Below are positions 1 through 7,821 of a DNA stretch of 64,000 nucleotides, in pieces. Below the pieces are notes generated by a model, which saw only the letters and a list, made by a program, of their open reading frames with translations, did no database searches and was not told the DNA's origin. This stretch comes from Ensifer canadensis (lineage in GTDB: Bacteria; Pseudomonadota; Alphaproteobacteria; Rhizobiales; Rhizobiaceae), in NCBI RefSeq assembly GCF_017488845.2, contig NZ_CP083374.1, positions 467,501 through 531,500 of the forward strand, in the 5' to 3' direction. Numbering within the stretch: the first letter of the stretch is position 1; every line of letters starts with the position of its first letter. The position numbers were made by a program, and so were the translations under genes.

Positions 1-1
1 C

Positions 2-292
2 TGGGCAGCCTTGTGCGGCGCCGGCCTCGGCAGCAGCTTCTCGTTGGCGATCGTCACCGCCCTCGATCACCTGCCGCGGCCGGAGGAGGCGGGCGTGCTG
101 GTGGCGTTGATGCAGGGTGGCGGTTTCCTGATCGCGTCCCTCGGCCCCTTCGCCACCGCATTCCTGCACGACGTCAGCGGCAGCTTCGCCCCTGGCTGGG
201 TGATGCATCTTCTCTGCGTCGCCAGCGTGTTCTTCCTTTACATGCGCTTCAACCCATCACGCTATGCGCAAGCGATGCAATCACCGATCTGA
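2..292 (+). CDS. MFS transporter, C-terminal fragment (CynX/NimT-like)
   Basis: Open reading frame entering from the left window edge and ending in TGA; only the last 96 or so residues are present. Two or three hydrophobic segments are visible, including one in which a glycine-rich stretch (LMQGGGFLIASLGPF) sits in a helix, as in the C-terminal half of major facilitator transporters of the CynX/NimT type. That family exports or imports small anions such as cyanate or 2-nitroimidazole derivatives; the substrate here is unknown. The GntR gene downstream is on the same strand about 190 bases away and could regulate it, but the 5' end is missing so this cannot be judged. The family call is moderate confidence. 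Confidence 0.6.
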   Translation, partial: WAALCGAGLGSSFSLAIVTALDHLPRPEEAGVLVALMQGGGFLIASLGPFATAFLHDVSGSFAPGWVMHLLCVASVFFLYMRFNPSRYAQAMQSPI

Positions 293-433
293 GCGAAAAT
301 GATTTGCTCTGAATCGGCGGTGGCACTTTGGCCTCGTCACGTTCGGTCGACGTTGATGCCTCGGACCTCGCACAGGACGGGTGTCGAAACAGCTTGCCTC
401 TCGAGATACCAAGGCACTGGACATGCCGCCATT

Positions 434-443
434 TTGTATGCAA
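434..443. promoter_or_regulatory. Putative GntR operator TTGTATGCAA
   Basis: A 10-base site fitting the palindrome TTGNATNCAA lies 38 bases before the start codon of the GntR gene. The same pattern recurs at 1484-1493 (TTGTATTCAA), in front of a broken permease gene on the other side of the regulator. FCD-type GntR proteins commonly bind short palindromes next to their own gene, so autoregulation is plausible. Inference from pattern only. Confidence 0.4.
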
Positions 444-480
444 TTCGAGGTGACAATCACCAGGATTTGGAGAAATCAGA

Positions 481-1185
481 ATGGCAAAGAAAGAGAGCGA
501 TGTAGGCGGTGGCCGCGCTCAGGCCGTTCATCGTGTCCTGAAACGCGCAATCCTCGACCAGGCGCTTTCGCCAGGATCAAAACTGCCGGAAGATTCTATC
601 GGCGAACGGCTTGGTGTCAGCCGAACCCTGGTCCGCGAGGCGCTGGTTCGCCTTAGCCAGGAGGGATTGGTCGAGTTACGCCCGAACAAGGGGGCGATGG
701 TTTCACGGCCGACGCTCGAAGAAGGGCGCAATCTGTTCCTTACTCGGATGGCGCTGGAACGGCTCGTGGTGGAAACACTTTCGGGCAAATTGACCAGCGA
801 GCAAATCGACGTGCTTTCCACGCATATTTCGCTCGAGGAAGCCGCTAAGAAGGAGCGGGCTCCGTCGATCCGGCTGGCGGGCGAGTTCCATACCCTCCTT
901 GCGCAGATGACGAACAACACGAGCCTAATTCGTTACGTGAACGAACTGGTCGCCCGAAGTTCCCTGATCCTCGCGCTCTATGGCCGACCGCATTCTTCGG
1001 AATGCGCCGTATCGGAACACCGGGACCTTCTGGACAACTTGATTGCTGGCAAGACCGACGAGGCGACCACCCTTATGGGGCATCACCTCGAGTCGGTTAC
1101 GACACGCGCACTCCTTCCCACGGATGGCGACAGAAACATCAAGGAGGTGCTGTCCGCCTACGCAGCGGCGGAGGGCCTTGCCTAG
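481..1185 (+). CDS. GntR-family transcriptional regulator, FadR/FCD subgroup
   Basis: A 234-residue regulator. Residues about 15-80 form the GntR winged helix-turn-helix (SIGERLGVSRTLVREALVRL, then the wing VELRPNKGAMVS). The rest is a helical FCD effector domain with spaced His residues (FHTLLAQM near 140 and HRDLLDNL, MGHHLES further on) that normally bind a metal and a carboxylate ligand. The ATG at 481 follows a GGAG Shine-Dalgarno. Its stop codon touches an intergenic repeat. TTGNATNCAA sites lie upstream and near 1484. It probably represses transport or catabolic genes that respond to an organic acid; its target may have been the transporter whose remnant lies at 1345-1470. Confidence 0.9.
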   Translation: MAKKESDVGGGRAQAVHRVLKRAILDQALSPGSKLPEDSIGERLGVSRTLVREALVRLSQEGLVELRPNKGAMVSRPTLEEGRNLFLTRMALERLVVETLSGKLTSEQIDVLSTHISLEEAAKKERAPSIRLAGEFHTLLAQMTNNTSLIRYVNELVARSSLILALYGRPHSSECAVSEHRDLLDNLIAGKTDEATTLMGHHLESVTTRALLPTDGDRNIKEVLSAYAAAEGLA

Positions 1186-1286
1186 AGCATTTCCAGGAAA
1201 AGTGCGAAGCGGTTTTCCGCCAGGAAATGCGTAAAAACAAAGAGTTATGGCGTTTGTGCGGTTCCGTCTGAAGCGGAAGCGCACTA
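1186..1286 (+). repeat. Rhizobial palindromic intergenic repeat (RIME-like), copy A
   Basis: About 100 bases of imperfectly palindromic sequence directly after the GntR stop codon. The core (CCAGGAAAAGTGCGAAGCGG, then AATGCGTAAAAACAAAGAG) is almost identical, in reverse complement, to 44398-44499, and related to 18841-18940 and 30839-30938. This fits the Rhizobium-specific intergenic mosaic element class, which is known from rhizobial genomes. All four copies abut a stop codon, so they may form the 3' end of transcripts. Confidence 0.8.
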
Positions 1287-1344
1287 GACGAAACAGGGTG
1301 AGACGGGTGACGACCTCGTATCCCTGAGCGCTGCGCTCCGACAC

Positions 1345-1470
1345 GTCAGGATCGCCGGATCACCCAGACTGAGCCGCAAGAGCAGGAAGACGACGAGGAT
1401 GACCGGCACCACGCCAAGCATCCTCCTTGCAACGTAGCCTGGCGTGCAACTCCAACCAGATTGAATGCAT
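1345..1470 (-). pseudogene. Remnant of a DppB-type ABC transporter permease, frameshifted and truncated
   Basis: On the minus strand a Shine-Dalgarno (TAGGAG) and ATG at 1470 begin a frame reading MHSIWLELHA. One frame change later the sequence reads GYVARRMLGVVPVILVV and FLLLRLSLGDPA, which is the N-terminal signature of DppB/OppB permeases (basic YVARR, first membrane helix, GDPA motif). Similarity stops near 1345, next to repeat copy A, and an in-frame stop follows at 1284. An alternative ATG at 1421 gives a 45-residue frame without the first part. So an ABC transporter operon was lost here, perhaps by recombination at the repeat. Bases 1494-1649, up to the TauE-like gene, hold nothing I can recognise. 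Confidence 0.6.
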
Positions 1471-1493
1471 TTCTCCTATAATCTTGTATTCAA
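1461..1493. promoter_or_regulatory. Paired TTGNATNCAA-like operator in front of the permease remnant
   Basis: Two similar half-palindromes, TTGAATGCAT (1461-1470) and TTGTATTCAA (1484-1493), start 23 bases apart, with the first overlapping the start codon of the broken permease. The second matches the site at 434-443 upstream of the GntR gene at 9 of 10 positions. This suggests the regulator controlled the lost transporter. Confidence 0.4.
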
Positions 1494-1649
1494 TCCGCAC
1501 AAAGCCACCGAAAAGTACGGAACTCTCCGCCGAAACAGCCAATACCCTAACCTTTCCCGGACGGCCTGTAGCCAATGAAGAGCATGCTGCAAGACCCAGC
1601 GGGCGCCTTCCGGCCCCCATGCGCGTGTGGAATTTCGTCCCTCCTTGCC

Positions 1650-2357
1650 TCAGCGCACAATGAGAAACACTCCGCTGACGATGGCAAAACTCAGAACGGC
1701 AACGCGAAGACCGCGTCCGCCGATACGATGATGCGCCAACCTGGAGACCGCGCTTCCAAGCAGGACGGCGGGTGTCAAATAGAGTGCCGCAAGCAGCTGC
1801 TCAAAACCCAGTCGTCCGGAGATAGCCAGCACGACCAGCGACATCACCTCCCCGACGAGAAAGCAAAAGGCGACCGTTGCACGCAAGACCGGTGCCTTGG
1901 CATGCTGGTAGAGCAAGGCGAGAGGTGGGCCGCCGATGCCGGTGGCGGTTTCGGTGACCCCCGTGAACAGGCCGACACCGAGGGCGCTCGGTTTGTTCGG
2001 CGTAAACGGTGGGGCAACAAGAGCGGCGGCGGCGGCAATCACCGTGAAAATACCGACCGCAAGGTCCAGCTGGTCGAGTGAAAGCGCGGCCAGCAACCAG
2101 AGACCGGCGAACGTTCCAGCAAACCGGCCAACGGTGATCCAGGTCGCGCCCGACCAGTCGACGTGCGCGCGCTCGCGCAGCGCGACATGCAGATTGAGCG
2201 GCAGCATCAACAGGAGCAGTGTCACTGGAAGCAGTTCAGGCTTCAACATCCCGACGACCGGCGCGACAATCAGGGCAAAGCCGATCCCGAGTGCGCCCTG
2301 GATGAACGCGGAGACGAACGTCACGATGGCCAGAATGGCGATAAGGCTCATGCTCAT
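1650..2357 (-). CDS. TauE/SafE (TSUP) family membrane transporter
   Basis: A 235-residue protein made almost entirely of hydrophobic helices, with the TSUP hallmarks: the repeated glycine-rich segment FIQGALGIGFALIVAPVVG near the N-terminus and its second copy FTGVTETATGIGGPPLALL in the second half. The family exports or imports sulfite, sulfoacetate, taurine breakdown products and other small organic anions across the inner membrane. Its ATG (2357) overlaps the stop codon of the amidohydrolase gene in an ATGA junction, so it is translationally coupled to the purine permease/amidohydrolase operon and probably moves a product of that pathway. The substrate cannot be read from sequence. Confidence 0.85.
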   Translation of the reverse strand: MSMSLIAILAIVTFVSAFIQGALGIGFALIVAPVVGMLKPELLPVTLLLLMLPLNLHVALRERAHVDWSGATWITVGRFAGTFAGLWLLAALSLDQLDLAVGIFTVIAAAAALVAPPFTPNKPSALGVGLFTGVTETATGIGGPPLALLYQHAKAPVLRATVAFCFLVGEVMSLVVLAISGRLGFEQLLAALYLTPAVLLGSAVSRLAHHRIGGRGLRVAVLSFAIVSGVFLIVR

Positions 2358-3754
2358 TGATAGTGCCCAAGACCGCGATGCGTTTCGGAGAGCGGGTGAA
2401 TTCTCTGGATCGGCGCTGCCGCGATAGCAGTAGCGGCCGCGCCCCTTATCTCCGCCAACAATGCCCGGGCATCCCAGTCGATGGGCCAGCCTTGCCAAAG
2501 CCTGAGGCGCCCGCCGGTGAAGACGGCATCGATCTGGTCGCGATTGCCGTAGCGGACAAGCTCCCACATGAGATCGTGCGAGGGGGTAAACTCCGGGCGG
2601 TCGAGATCGACGAGCAGGAAGTCGGCGGCAAGGCCTTCGACAATTGAACCGGTTACCGCCGATAGGCCCACGACGTTCGCAGCGCCGGATGTCGCACGAT
2701 CCAGCCAGAGTGAGCCGCCACCGCAGGACGAATCTCCCGTAGCAAGGCCAATGCCCGCGCGCTGCAAGCCTTCGCCCGCATCCATGAGCCGAAACCCGTC
2801 GGCGCGGGTACCGTCGGTGCCCAGCCCGAAGCGGATGCCGAGGGCTGCCATATGCAGCGCTGGCGCCACCGCATTGCCCTTCCACAGACTTGCCACTGGA
2901 TTGTAGGCGACGGCGGTGTCGGTTTTCCGCAAGAGGTTGAGTTCATGCGGTGTGACGAGCGTTGAATGCGCCAGCAGAACCTGGGGGCCGAGGGCCCCCA
3001 GGTGGTCCAGGTGTTCGATTGGCCGGCGGCCCCTCGCCACCAGCGAACGTTCCACGGCAACGAGATGTTCGTTGACATGGGTCTGGAACACGACCCCGGC
3101 CGCGGCCGCCATGTCGGAAACCGCCTTCAACATCGCATCGCTGGCGGCTTCCGGAATGGATATCGCCAGAGAGGGATGGATCAGCGGATCACTGCCAAAG
3201 GTCGACAGGTGCTCCTCGGCCTGTTGCAGGATGACGTCTGGTTCAGGGATGTGCGCGGCGCCGCCAAGATCATTGCAGATAAAGCCGACGACGCTGCGAA
3301 GCCCGACTTCGCGCGCGGCGCGCACGAGCGCGCCGATATGGCCCTGCGAACGGGTGCCGGCATCGACGGCGGTGGTGAACCCACCGCGCAGACACTCCAG
3401 TGCGGCGAGCTTGGCAGAGAGATAGACCATTCGCTCGTCCAGACTGCCTTCCAGCGGCACCCAGATCCGCCGAAAGATCTCGGACGGCTCCCCGAATACC
3501 AGGGCTTTGCCGAGTGACTGGGTCAGGTGCGTATGGGTGTCGACGAAGCCGGGCATCAGCAGATGACCCGGCAGGTCGGTCGGCGCGAGCTCCGGATAGT
3601 CCCTGGTTATCGCCTGCGCCGTGTCGACCCTGTGAAATTTGCCGGCGCGTATGACGACGGCCATACCGGCCCGTGGCCCTTCCGGCAGCAGGATGTAACC
3701 TGGACGCAGAAGCAAATCATCGGTTGTCGACAGTTTTGGGCGGATTGCGGTCAC
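2354..3754 (-). CDS. Amidohydrolase of the AtzA/TrzN/guanine-deaminase type
   Basis: A 466-residue metal-dependent hydrolase of subtype III amidohydrolases. Metal and catalytic residues visible are H74 and H76 (FVDTHTHL), H226 (QTHVNEH), H263 (LAHSTLV) and D314 (GTDGT), i.e. a mononuclear deaminase or chlorohydrolase site. The GTG start at 3754 overlaps the stop of the NCS2 permease gene (GTGA), so an upstream in-frame extension was rejected. With a purine-type permease before it and a TauE exporter after it, deamination of a purine-like or triazine-like ring compound is the most likely role. The exact substrate (guanine, 8-oxoguanine, an adenosine derivative or other) is not decided. Confidence 0.85.
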   Translation of the reverse strand: MTAIRPKLSTTDDLLLRPGYILLPEGPRAGMAVVIRAGKFHRVDTAQAITRDYPELAPTDLPGHLLMPGFVDTHTHLTQSLGKALVFGEPSEIFRRIWVPLEGSLDERMVYLSAKLAALECLRGGFTTAVDAGTRSQGHIGALVRAAREVGLRSVVGFICNDLGGAAHIPEPDVILQQAEEHLSTFGSDPLIHPSLAISIPEAASDAMLKAVSDMAAAAGVVFQTHVNEHLVAVERSLVARGRRPIEHLDHLGALGPQVLLAHSTLVTPHELNLLRKTDTAVAYNPVASLWKGNAVAPALHMAALGIRFGLGTDGTRADGFRLMDAGEGLQRAGIGLATGDSSCGGGSLWLDRATSGAANVVGLSAVTGSIVEGLAADFLLVDLDRPEFTPSHDLMWELVRYGNRDQIDAVFTGGRLRLWQGWPIDWDARALLAEIRGAAATAIAAAPIQRIHPLSETHRGLGHYQ

Positions 3755-5115
3755 TCGTTTGCTCCCTGGGCAGTGGATTGCAGTGATGGCGCCGATGCCG
3801 CAGTGCCGGCGCCATAGTGGGAAAAGAAGGCGTTGACGACGACGGCCGTGATGGTGCCAGCGGCAAGCCCGTTGCCGAGGACCATCTGCGTCCATTGCGG
3901 AAACTGGCTGTAGACGCCCGGCACCAGGATCGGCAGAAGGCCGATCGACAGGGCTGAGGCCAGGGTGAACATCGGACCGTGTTCGCGCAGATCGACACGA
4001 CGCAAAAGGTCGATCCCGATGACGCCGATAATCGAGAAGACGATGACCGCCGTGCCGCCGACGACAGCACCAGGCAACGCCGTGGCCATGCGTCCGACCG
4101 GCGCGACGAGAGCGATCAGGACGAGAATTGCGCCCGCCATGGCGGTTACGTAGCGCGACTTGACATTGGTGGCGCGCACGATGCCGACGTTCTCGCCGCT
4201 GGTGATGATCAAGGACGTGCCGAACAGGCCGCCGACGAGAGACATCAACGCATCGCCGCGAATGGTTGCCGGAACGATCGCATGCACATCTCCCCTACGC
4301 CCGACGATCTCGGCGGTGGCGATGGTCTGACCGGTCGCCTCCGCCATCGAAATGATCGAGAAGACGATGAGAGGCACGGCGGCGATAAGATCGAACTTCG
4401 GCATGCCGAACGGAAACAGCTGCGGAACGGCGACGACCGGGCCGACGAGGACGCCGGACAAATCCATATGGCCGAGGGTGAGAGCGACGAGTGAACCGCC
4501 TACCAGACCGAGCATGACGGCAAGCCGCTGAAGCGTACCGCGAAAGACGCGCGCAGCGACGACCGTCAGAATGATGGTGATCAGGGCCAGACCAACCTCG
4601 ATCGGCGCCGCGAAGCCTTCAGTTCCGGGCTTGCCGGTGATCGTCACGCCATAGATGCGCACGAGATTGACAGAGACCAAGAGCAGCATCGTTCCGACGA
4701 CGATTGGCGGAAAGTAGCGCAGCAGCCGGCGAAAGACGGGCAGCGCGAGAAAATAGAAGATGGCCGTCACAATGACAGCGCCCACCGCCGTCTGGACATC
4801 GGTCTGCTGCGCAATCACCAGGAAGATGGCGATCGGCGCGCCGCCCGGTACCATGACAAAGGGCAAGCGCGCGCCAAAACCCTTCGGACCAAAGCTCTGG
4901 AGCATCGAACCGAGGCCGCAGACAAAAAAGGTTGCGCTGATGAGCGAGACCGTCACCGCCTCGGAAAAGCCAAGAGCCTTGCTCACCAGAAAAACGGCGG
5001 TGATAGGAGACGCCGCCATCACCAGGACGTGCTGAACGCCAAACAAGACCAGGCTGCGCAATGGCAGCCTTTCATCGGCCGGATCGACCACTCCATTCAT
5101 TTCATTTTGCATCAT
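3751..5115 (-). CDS. NCS2-family nucleobase:cation symporter (purine permease)
   Basis: A 454-residue inner-membrane protein with about 14 hydrophobic segments. It carries the conserved QH in the first helix (FGVQHVLVM) and the nucleobase-ascorbate signature SGENVGIVRATNVKSR, both typical of xanthine/uric acid/uracil permeases. The ATG at 5115 follows GGGAGG; an ATG directly after it is an alternative. It leads a three-gene coupled operon with the amidohydrolase and the TauE-like exporter. Two LacI-type operators lie in front of it, divergent to the regulator gene, so expression is probably substrate-induced. It is diverged from the second NCS2 permease at 16392-17783, so the two are not a recent duplication. 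Confidence 0.9.
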   Translation of the reverse strand: MMQNEMNGVVDPADERLPLRSLVLFGVQHVLVMAASPITAVFLVSKALGFSEAVTVSLISATFFVCGLGSMLQSFGPKGFGARLPFVMVPGGAPIAIFLVIAQQTDVQTAVGAVIVTAIFYFLALPVFRRLLRYFPPIVVGTMLLLVSVNLVRIYGVTITGKPGTEGFAAPIEVGLALITIILTVVAARVFRGTLQRLAVMLGLVGGSLVALTLGHMDLSGVLVGPVVAVPQLFPFGMPKFDLIAAVPLIVFSIISMAEATGQTIATAEIVGRRGDVHAIVPATIRGDALMSLVGGLFGTSLIITSGENVGIVRATNVKSRYVTAMAGAILVLIALVAPVGRMATALPGAVVGGTAVIVFSIIGVIGIDLLRRVDLREHGPMFTLASALSIGLLPILVPGVYSQFPQWTQMVLGNGLAAGTITAVVVNAFFSHYGAGTAASAPSLQSTAQGANE

Positions 5116-5143
5116 TTCCTCCTCCCGGCCTCCTCAAGCCGTC

Positions 5144-5161
5144 ATGCAAATCGTTTTGCAT
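5144..5161. promoter_or_regulatory. LacI-type operator, site 1
   Basis: An 18-base palindrome with core TGCAAATCGTTTTGCA and a central CG, typical of LacI/PurR-family operators. It sits 28 bases upstream of the NCS2 permease start. An identical core is repeated at 5191-5208, 47 bases away, in the shared control region of the divergent LacI gene. Confidence 0.8.
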
Positions 5162-5190
5162 GACGCGACTCGTACCATGGAATCTCGGGA

Positions 5191-5208
5191 ATGCAAATCG
5201 TTTTGCAG
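5191..5208. promoter_or_regulatory. LacI-type operator, site 2
   Basis: Second copy of the TGCAAATCGTTTTGCA operator, about 40 bases before the LacI start codon. The 47-base spacing is 4 to 4.5 helical turns, so two dimers could bind side by side or loop, repressing both the permease operon and the regulator gene. Confidence 0.8.
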
Positions 5209-5248
5209 AGTGCCGGCGACATGCTAAGACGGGCAAACTGGAGGCATC

Positions 5249-6253
5249 ATGGGAAAACCTACTATCGCCGACCTAGCCAAGGCGGCGGGCGTGTCTGTCA
5301 CCACCGTGTCGCACGCGTTTAGCGGGCGCCGCTATGTTGAGCCGGAAACACGCAAGCGCATCGAGGCACTCGCACACGCAATTGGCTACAGGCCCAACCA
5401 CCGTGCGCAACGCTTGCGAACCGGAAGGGCCGGATCGATCGCGCTCGTCTCATCGATGCCATTCGCGGTTGCTGCTGGTCCCTCGCGCCTGGGTTTCCTG
5501 ATGGAGATCGCCGCGGCCGCCGCCGTCGCAGCCTTTTCGCGCGGCATCGCGCTGTGCCTCGTGCCTCCACTTGGTCCGAGCGACAGCCTGGACGCGCTTG
5601 AAGTGGATGGCGCCATCGTCGTCGAGCCGGAACTCAATGATCCGGTGCTGGATTTCTTCTTCGATCGGGGCGTGGATGTCGTCTCCATCGGACGCGCGCC
5701 CGGTCGGGACGACCTTCCCTTCGTGGATCTGCAGAGTGGGGCAACGGCCCACCTAATGCTCGATCACCTGCTCGCAGGCGGCGGTCGCGTCGGGCTGATA
5801 ACCGGCGTGCAAAGACGCAATTCCTATATCGAGATGGAAACCATCTATGCGGAGCGCATGGCGAAAGCCGGGCTCTCACCCCTTGCCGTTCGCGTTGACG
5901 AACGGGGGGGCGAACAGGCCGCGGCCGTGGCCGCCGAAGCTCTCCTGCGGGCGGACCCCACCATTTCTGCCCTATGCGTGCCGGTCGACGCCTTTGCGAC
6001 CGGCGTTCTGGACGCGGCACGCTCCGTCGGACGCAAGGTCCCCCAGGACCTCCGCCTTGCGACCCGTTATGACGGCATGCGTGCCAAGTTGGCCACCCCG
6101 CCCCTCACGGCGGTTAATCTTCATCTCGATCAGGTGGCGGCGGCGGCAGTCGATCTGCTCCTGGCCCGTCTGGGCCACCACGACCACGAACCAGGCGTTG
6201 TGTCGCCACCAACGCTGGTGCCGCGAGCTTCGTCGGGGGCGTCACCGGTGTAG
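5249..6253 (+). CDS. LacI-family transcriptional regulator of the purine permease operon
   Basis: A 334-residue protein. Residues 4-30 are the LacI helix-turn-helix (TIADLAKAAGVSVTTVSHAF), followed by the hinge region (YRPNHRAQRLRTGRAGSIAL) and a periplasmic-binding-protein-like ligand domain to the C-terminus. The ATG is at 5249 with TGGAGG 9 bases before it. It is divergent from the NCS2/amidohydrolase/TauE operon, and the two palindromes between them are its obvious targets. The ligand is probably the imported nucleobase-like compound or its product. The HTH has YVEPETRKRI in place of the commoner VSEKTRERV, a normal variation. Confidence 0.92.
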   Translation: MGKPTIADLAKAAGVSVTTVSHAFSGRRYVEPETRKRIEALAHAIGYRPNHRAQRLRTGRAGSIALVSSMPFAVAAGPSRLGFLMEIAAAAAVAAFSRGIALCLVPPLGPSDSLDALEVDGAIVVEPELNDPVLDFFFDRGVDVVSIGRAPGRDDLPFVDLQSGATAHLMLDHLLAGGGRVGLITGVQRRNSYIEMETIYAERMAKAGLSPLAVRVDERGGEQAAAVAAEALLRADPTISALCVPVDAFATGVLDAARSVGRKVPQDLRLATRYDGMRAKLATPPLTAVNLHLDQVAAAAVDLLLARLGHHDHEPGVVSPPTLVPRASSGASPV

Positions 6254-6296
6254 GTTTGTACATTGCAATCCTGGAGGGCACCGGACATTTCCCTGA

Positions 6297-7229
6297 TTAC
6301 TCGGACGCCGTGCGTGATTTCGCGACATCTGCAACGACCGAAAGGGCAAGCGAATTCGCGTCCCTTGCCTTGTCGAAGATTCCGATTGGAGCCCTGATGC
6401 GGGCAAGGTCGGCCTCGCCGTAACCGCGCTGCCGTAGGACCGTACAGCGCTTGGCATGGGTGCGCCGGCTTCCGAGCGCTCCGATGTAGAAGACCGACGA
6501 TGCCAAGGCACGCTCGAGCAATGCCAATTCCCGGTCGATATCGTGGAACAGGAGCGCGACGGCCGTATCCCCGTCCAATTGATCCTGCGGAAGCATCCGG
6601 CCCCACTCGGCGGCCATGATCTCGTAGCCGGACGCGGCTGCGACGCGTGCCACGGCGCCGGCTTCCATCGGCGTACCGGCGACGAGAAGCCTCTGCCGTG
6701 GGCGGTAGGCGCGCACGAAGCAATCCCCTTGCCAACCGGTCGCCCCCTCGCCCGGCTCGAAGACGAGCGTCCGTTCGCGGGGATGGTAGCGCAGGCGAAC
6801 GGGCGTGCGCTTCTGTAAGGCCGCAAGTGTCCGGAGCAGAGCGGCTGCATCGCGGATGACGTGGATCGCGAGCGTGATGCCACCGCCGCAGGGCAGCACG
6901 ATGTCGAGGAAGGGCGAACCTTCGCCGAACCGGAGATTTCGGTCCGTGCCATTTTGCAGGGCGATCACCGCCTCAGTCGCGACCGCCGCCTCGGTGCAGC
7001 CGCCGGAAACAAACCCGCAATAGAGGCCGTCTTGCCGCACCGCCATTTGCGCGCCGATGGCGCGGGCCGCTCCGCCATGGATTTGAACGAGCGTAACCAG
7101 GGCGGCAACGTAGCCGTCTTCAAGAGACTTTGCGGCAAAGCGCAGGATGTCGATCGCATCGTCCGACAGGAAGGCGGCGCGGGGGACGTGCGCGATCGGT
7201 TCCAGGTCGGGAGCAATGCGGGCGGTCAT
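6297..7229 (-). CDS. XdhC/CoxF-family molybdenum-hydroxylase maturation protein
   Basis: A 310-residue protein of the XdhC family, which binds molybdenum cofactor and helps sulfurate and insert it into xanthine-dehydrogenase-type enzymes. Recognisable are the N-terminal XdhC segment (AALVTLVQIHGGAARAIGAQ, SGGCTEAAVATEA) and a C-terminal Rossmann-like part ending in FYIGALGSRRTHAKR and RIRAPIG. It starts one base after the stop of the UbiX gene, so it is the last gene of the operon that also holds the UbiD pair. Its enzyme partner is presumably the three-subunit hydroxylase at 12673-16318. The ATG at 7229 is chosen because the longer frame runs through UbiX. Confidence 0.9.
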   Translation of the reverse strand: MTARIAPDLEPIAHVPRAAFLSDDAIDILRFAAKSLEDGYVAALVTLVQIHGGAARAIGAQMAVRQDGLYCGFVSGGCTEAAVATEAVIALQNGTDRNLRFGEGSPFLDIVLPCGGGITLAIHVIRDAAALLRTLAALQKRTPVRLRYHPRERTLVFEPGEGATGWQGDCFVRAYRPRQRLLVAGTPMEAGAVARVAAASGYEIMAAEWGRMLPQDQLDGDTAVALLFHDIDRELALLERALASSVFYIGALGSRRTHAKRCTVLRQRGYGEADLARIRAPIGIFDKARDANSLALSVVADVAKSRTASE

Positions 7230-7230
7230 G

Positions 7231-7818
7231 CTATTCGGCCCCTGCCTGCGTTCCCTGCCAGCGCCGCACGATGCCAGGGTCGAGGTCGAAAAGGTCGAGC
7301 ACGCGGCCAACCGTATGGTCGACCATCTCGTCGAGACTTTGGGGCTTGGCGTAGAAGGCCGGCACCGGCGGATAGATGATGCCGCCCATCTCCGTGACCT
7401 GCGCCATGTTACGGATGTGGCCGAGATGGAGCGGCGTCTCGCGCAGCATCAGCACGAGGCGGCGGCGCTCCTTCAGCACCACGTCGGCGGCGCGCGAGAG
7501 CAGGTTGTCGGTCGTGCCGGTCGCGATCTCTGCCAGCGTCTTTACCGAACAGGGCGCGACGATCATGCCGAGCGTCTTGTAGGAGCCGGAGGAACAGACG
7601 GCCCCGATATCCTTGTTGGAATGGGTGGTCGTGGCGAGCGCCTCGAGATCCTGCTTCGAAAAATCCGCCTCGGCCGCAAGCGTGATGCAGGCCGCGCGCG
7701 ACATGATCAGGTGCGTTTCGATGTCGAGGTCGCGCAGCACTTCGAGGATGCGCTTGCCGTAGACCACGCCGGAAGCACCCGAAATACCGACGATCATGCG
7801 TCTGGGCCGCGTTGTCAT
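7231..7818 (-). CDS. ubiX: UbiX-family flavin prenyltransferase
   Basis: A 195-residue protein with the family N-terminus (MIVGISGASGVVYGKRILE), the Ser/Cys-rich FMN site (CSSGSYKTLGMIVAPCSVKT), and the conserved segment LMLRETPLHLGHIRNM and PPVPAFY. UbiX prenylates reduced FMN with dimethylallyl phosphate to make prenyl-FMN, the cofactor of UbiD decarboxylases. The partner UbiD gene is directly upstream, 3 bases away. Being inside a catabolic operon, this copy probably serves the adjacent decarboxylase, not ubiquinone synthesis. Confidence 0.93.
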   Translation of the reverse strand: MTTRPRRMIVGISGASGVVYGKRILEVLRDLDIETHLIMSRAACITLAAEADFSKQDLEALATTTHSNKDIGAVCSSGSYKTLGMIVAPCSVKTLAEIATGTTDNLLSRAADVVLKERRRLVLMLRETPLHLGHIRNMAQVTEMGGIIYPPVPAFYAKPQSLDEMVDHTVGRVLDLFDLDPGIVRRWQGTQAGAE

Positions 7819-7821
7819 CGC

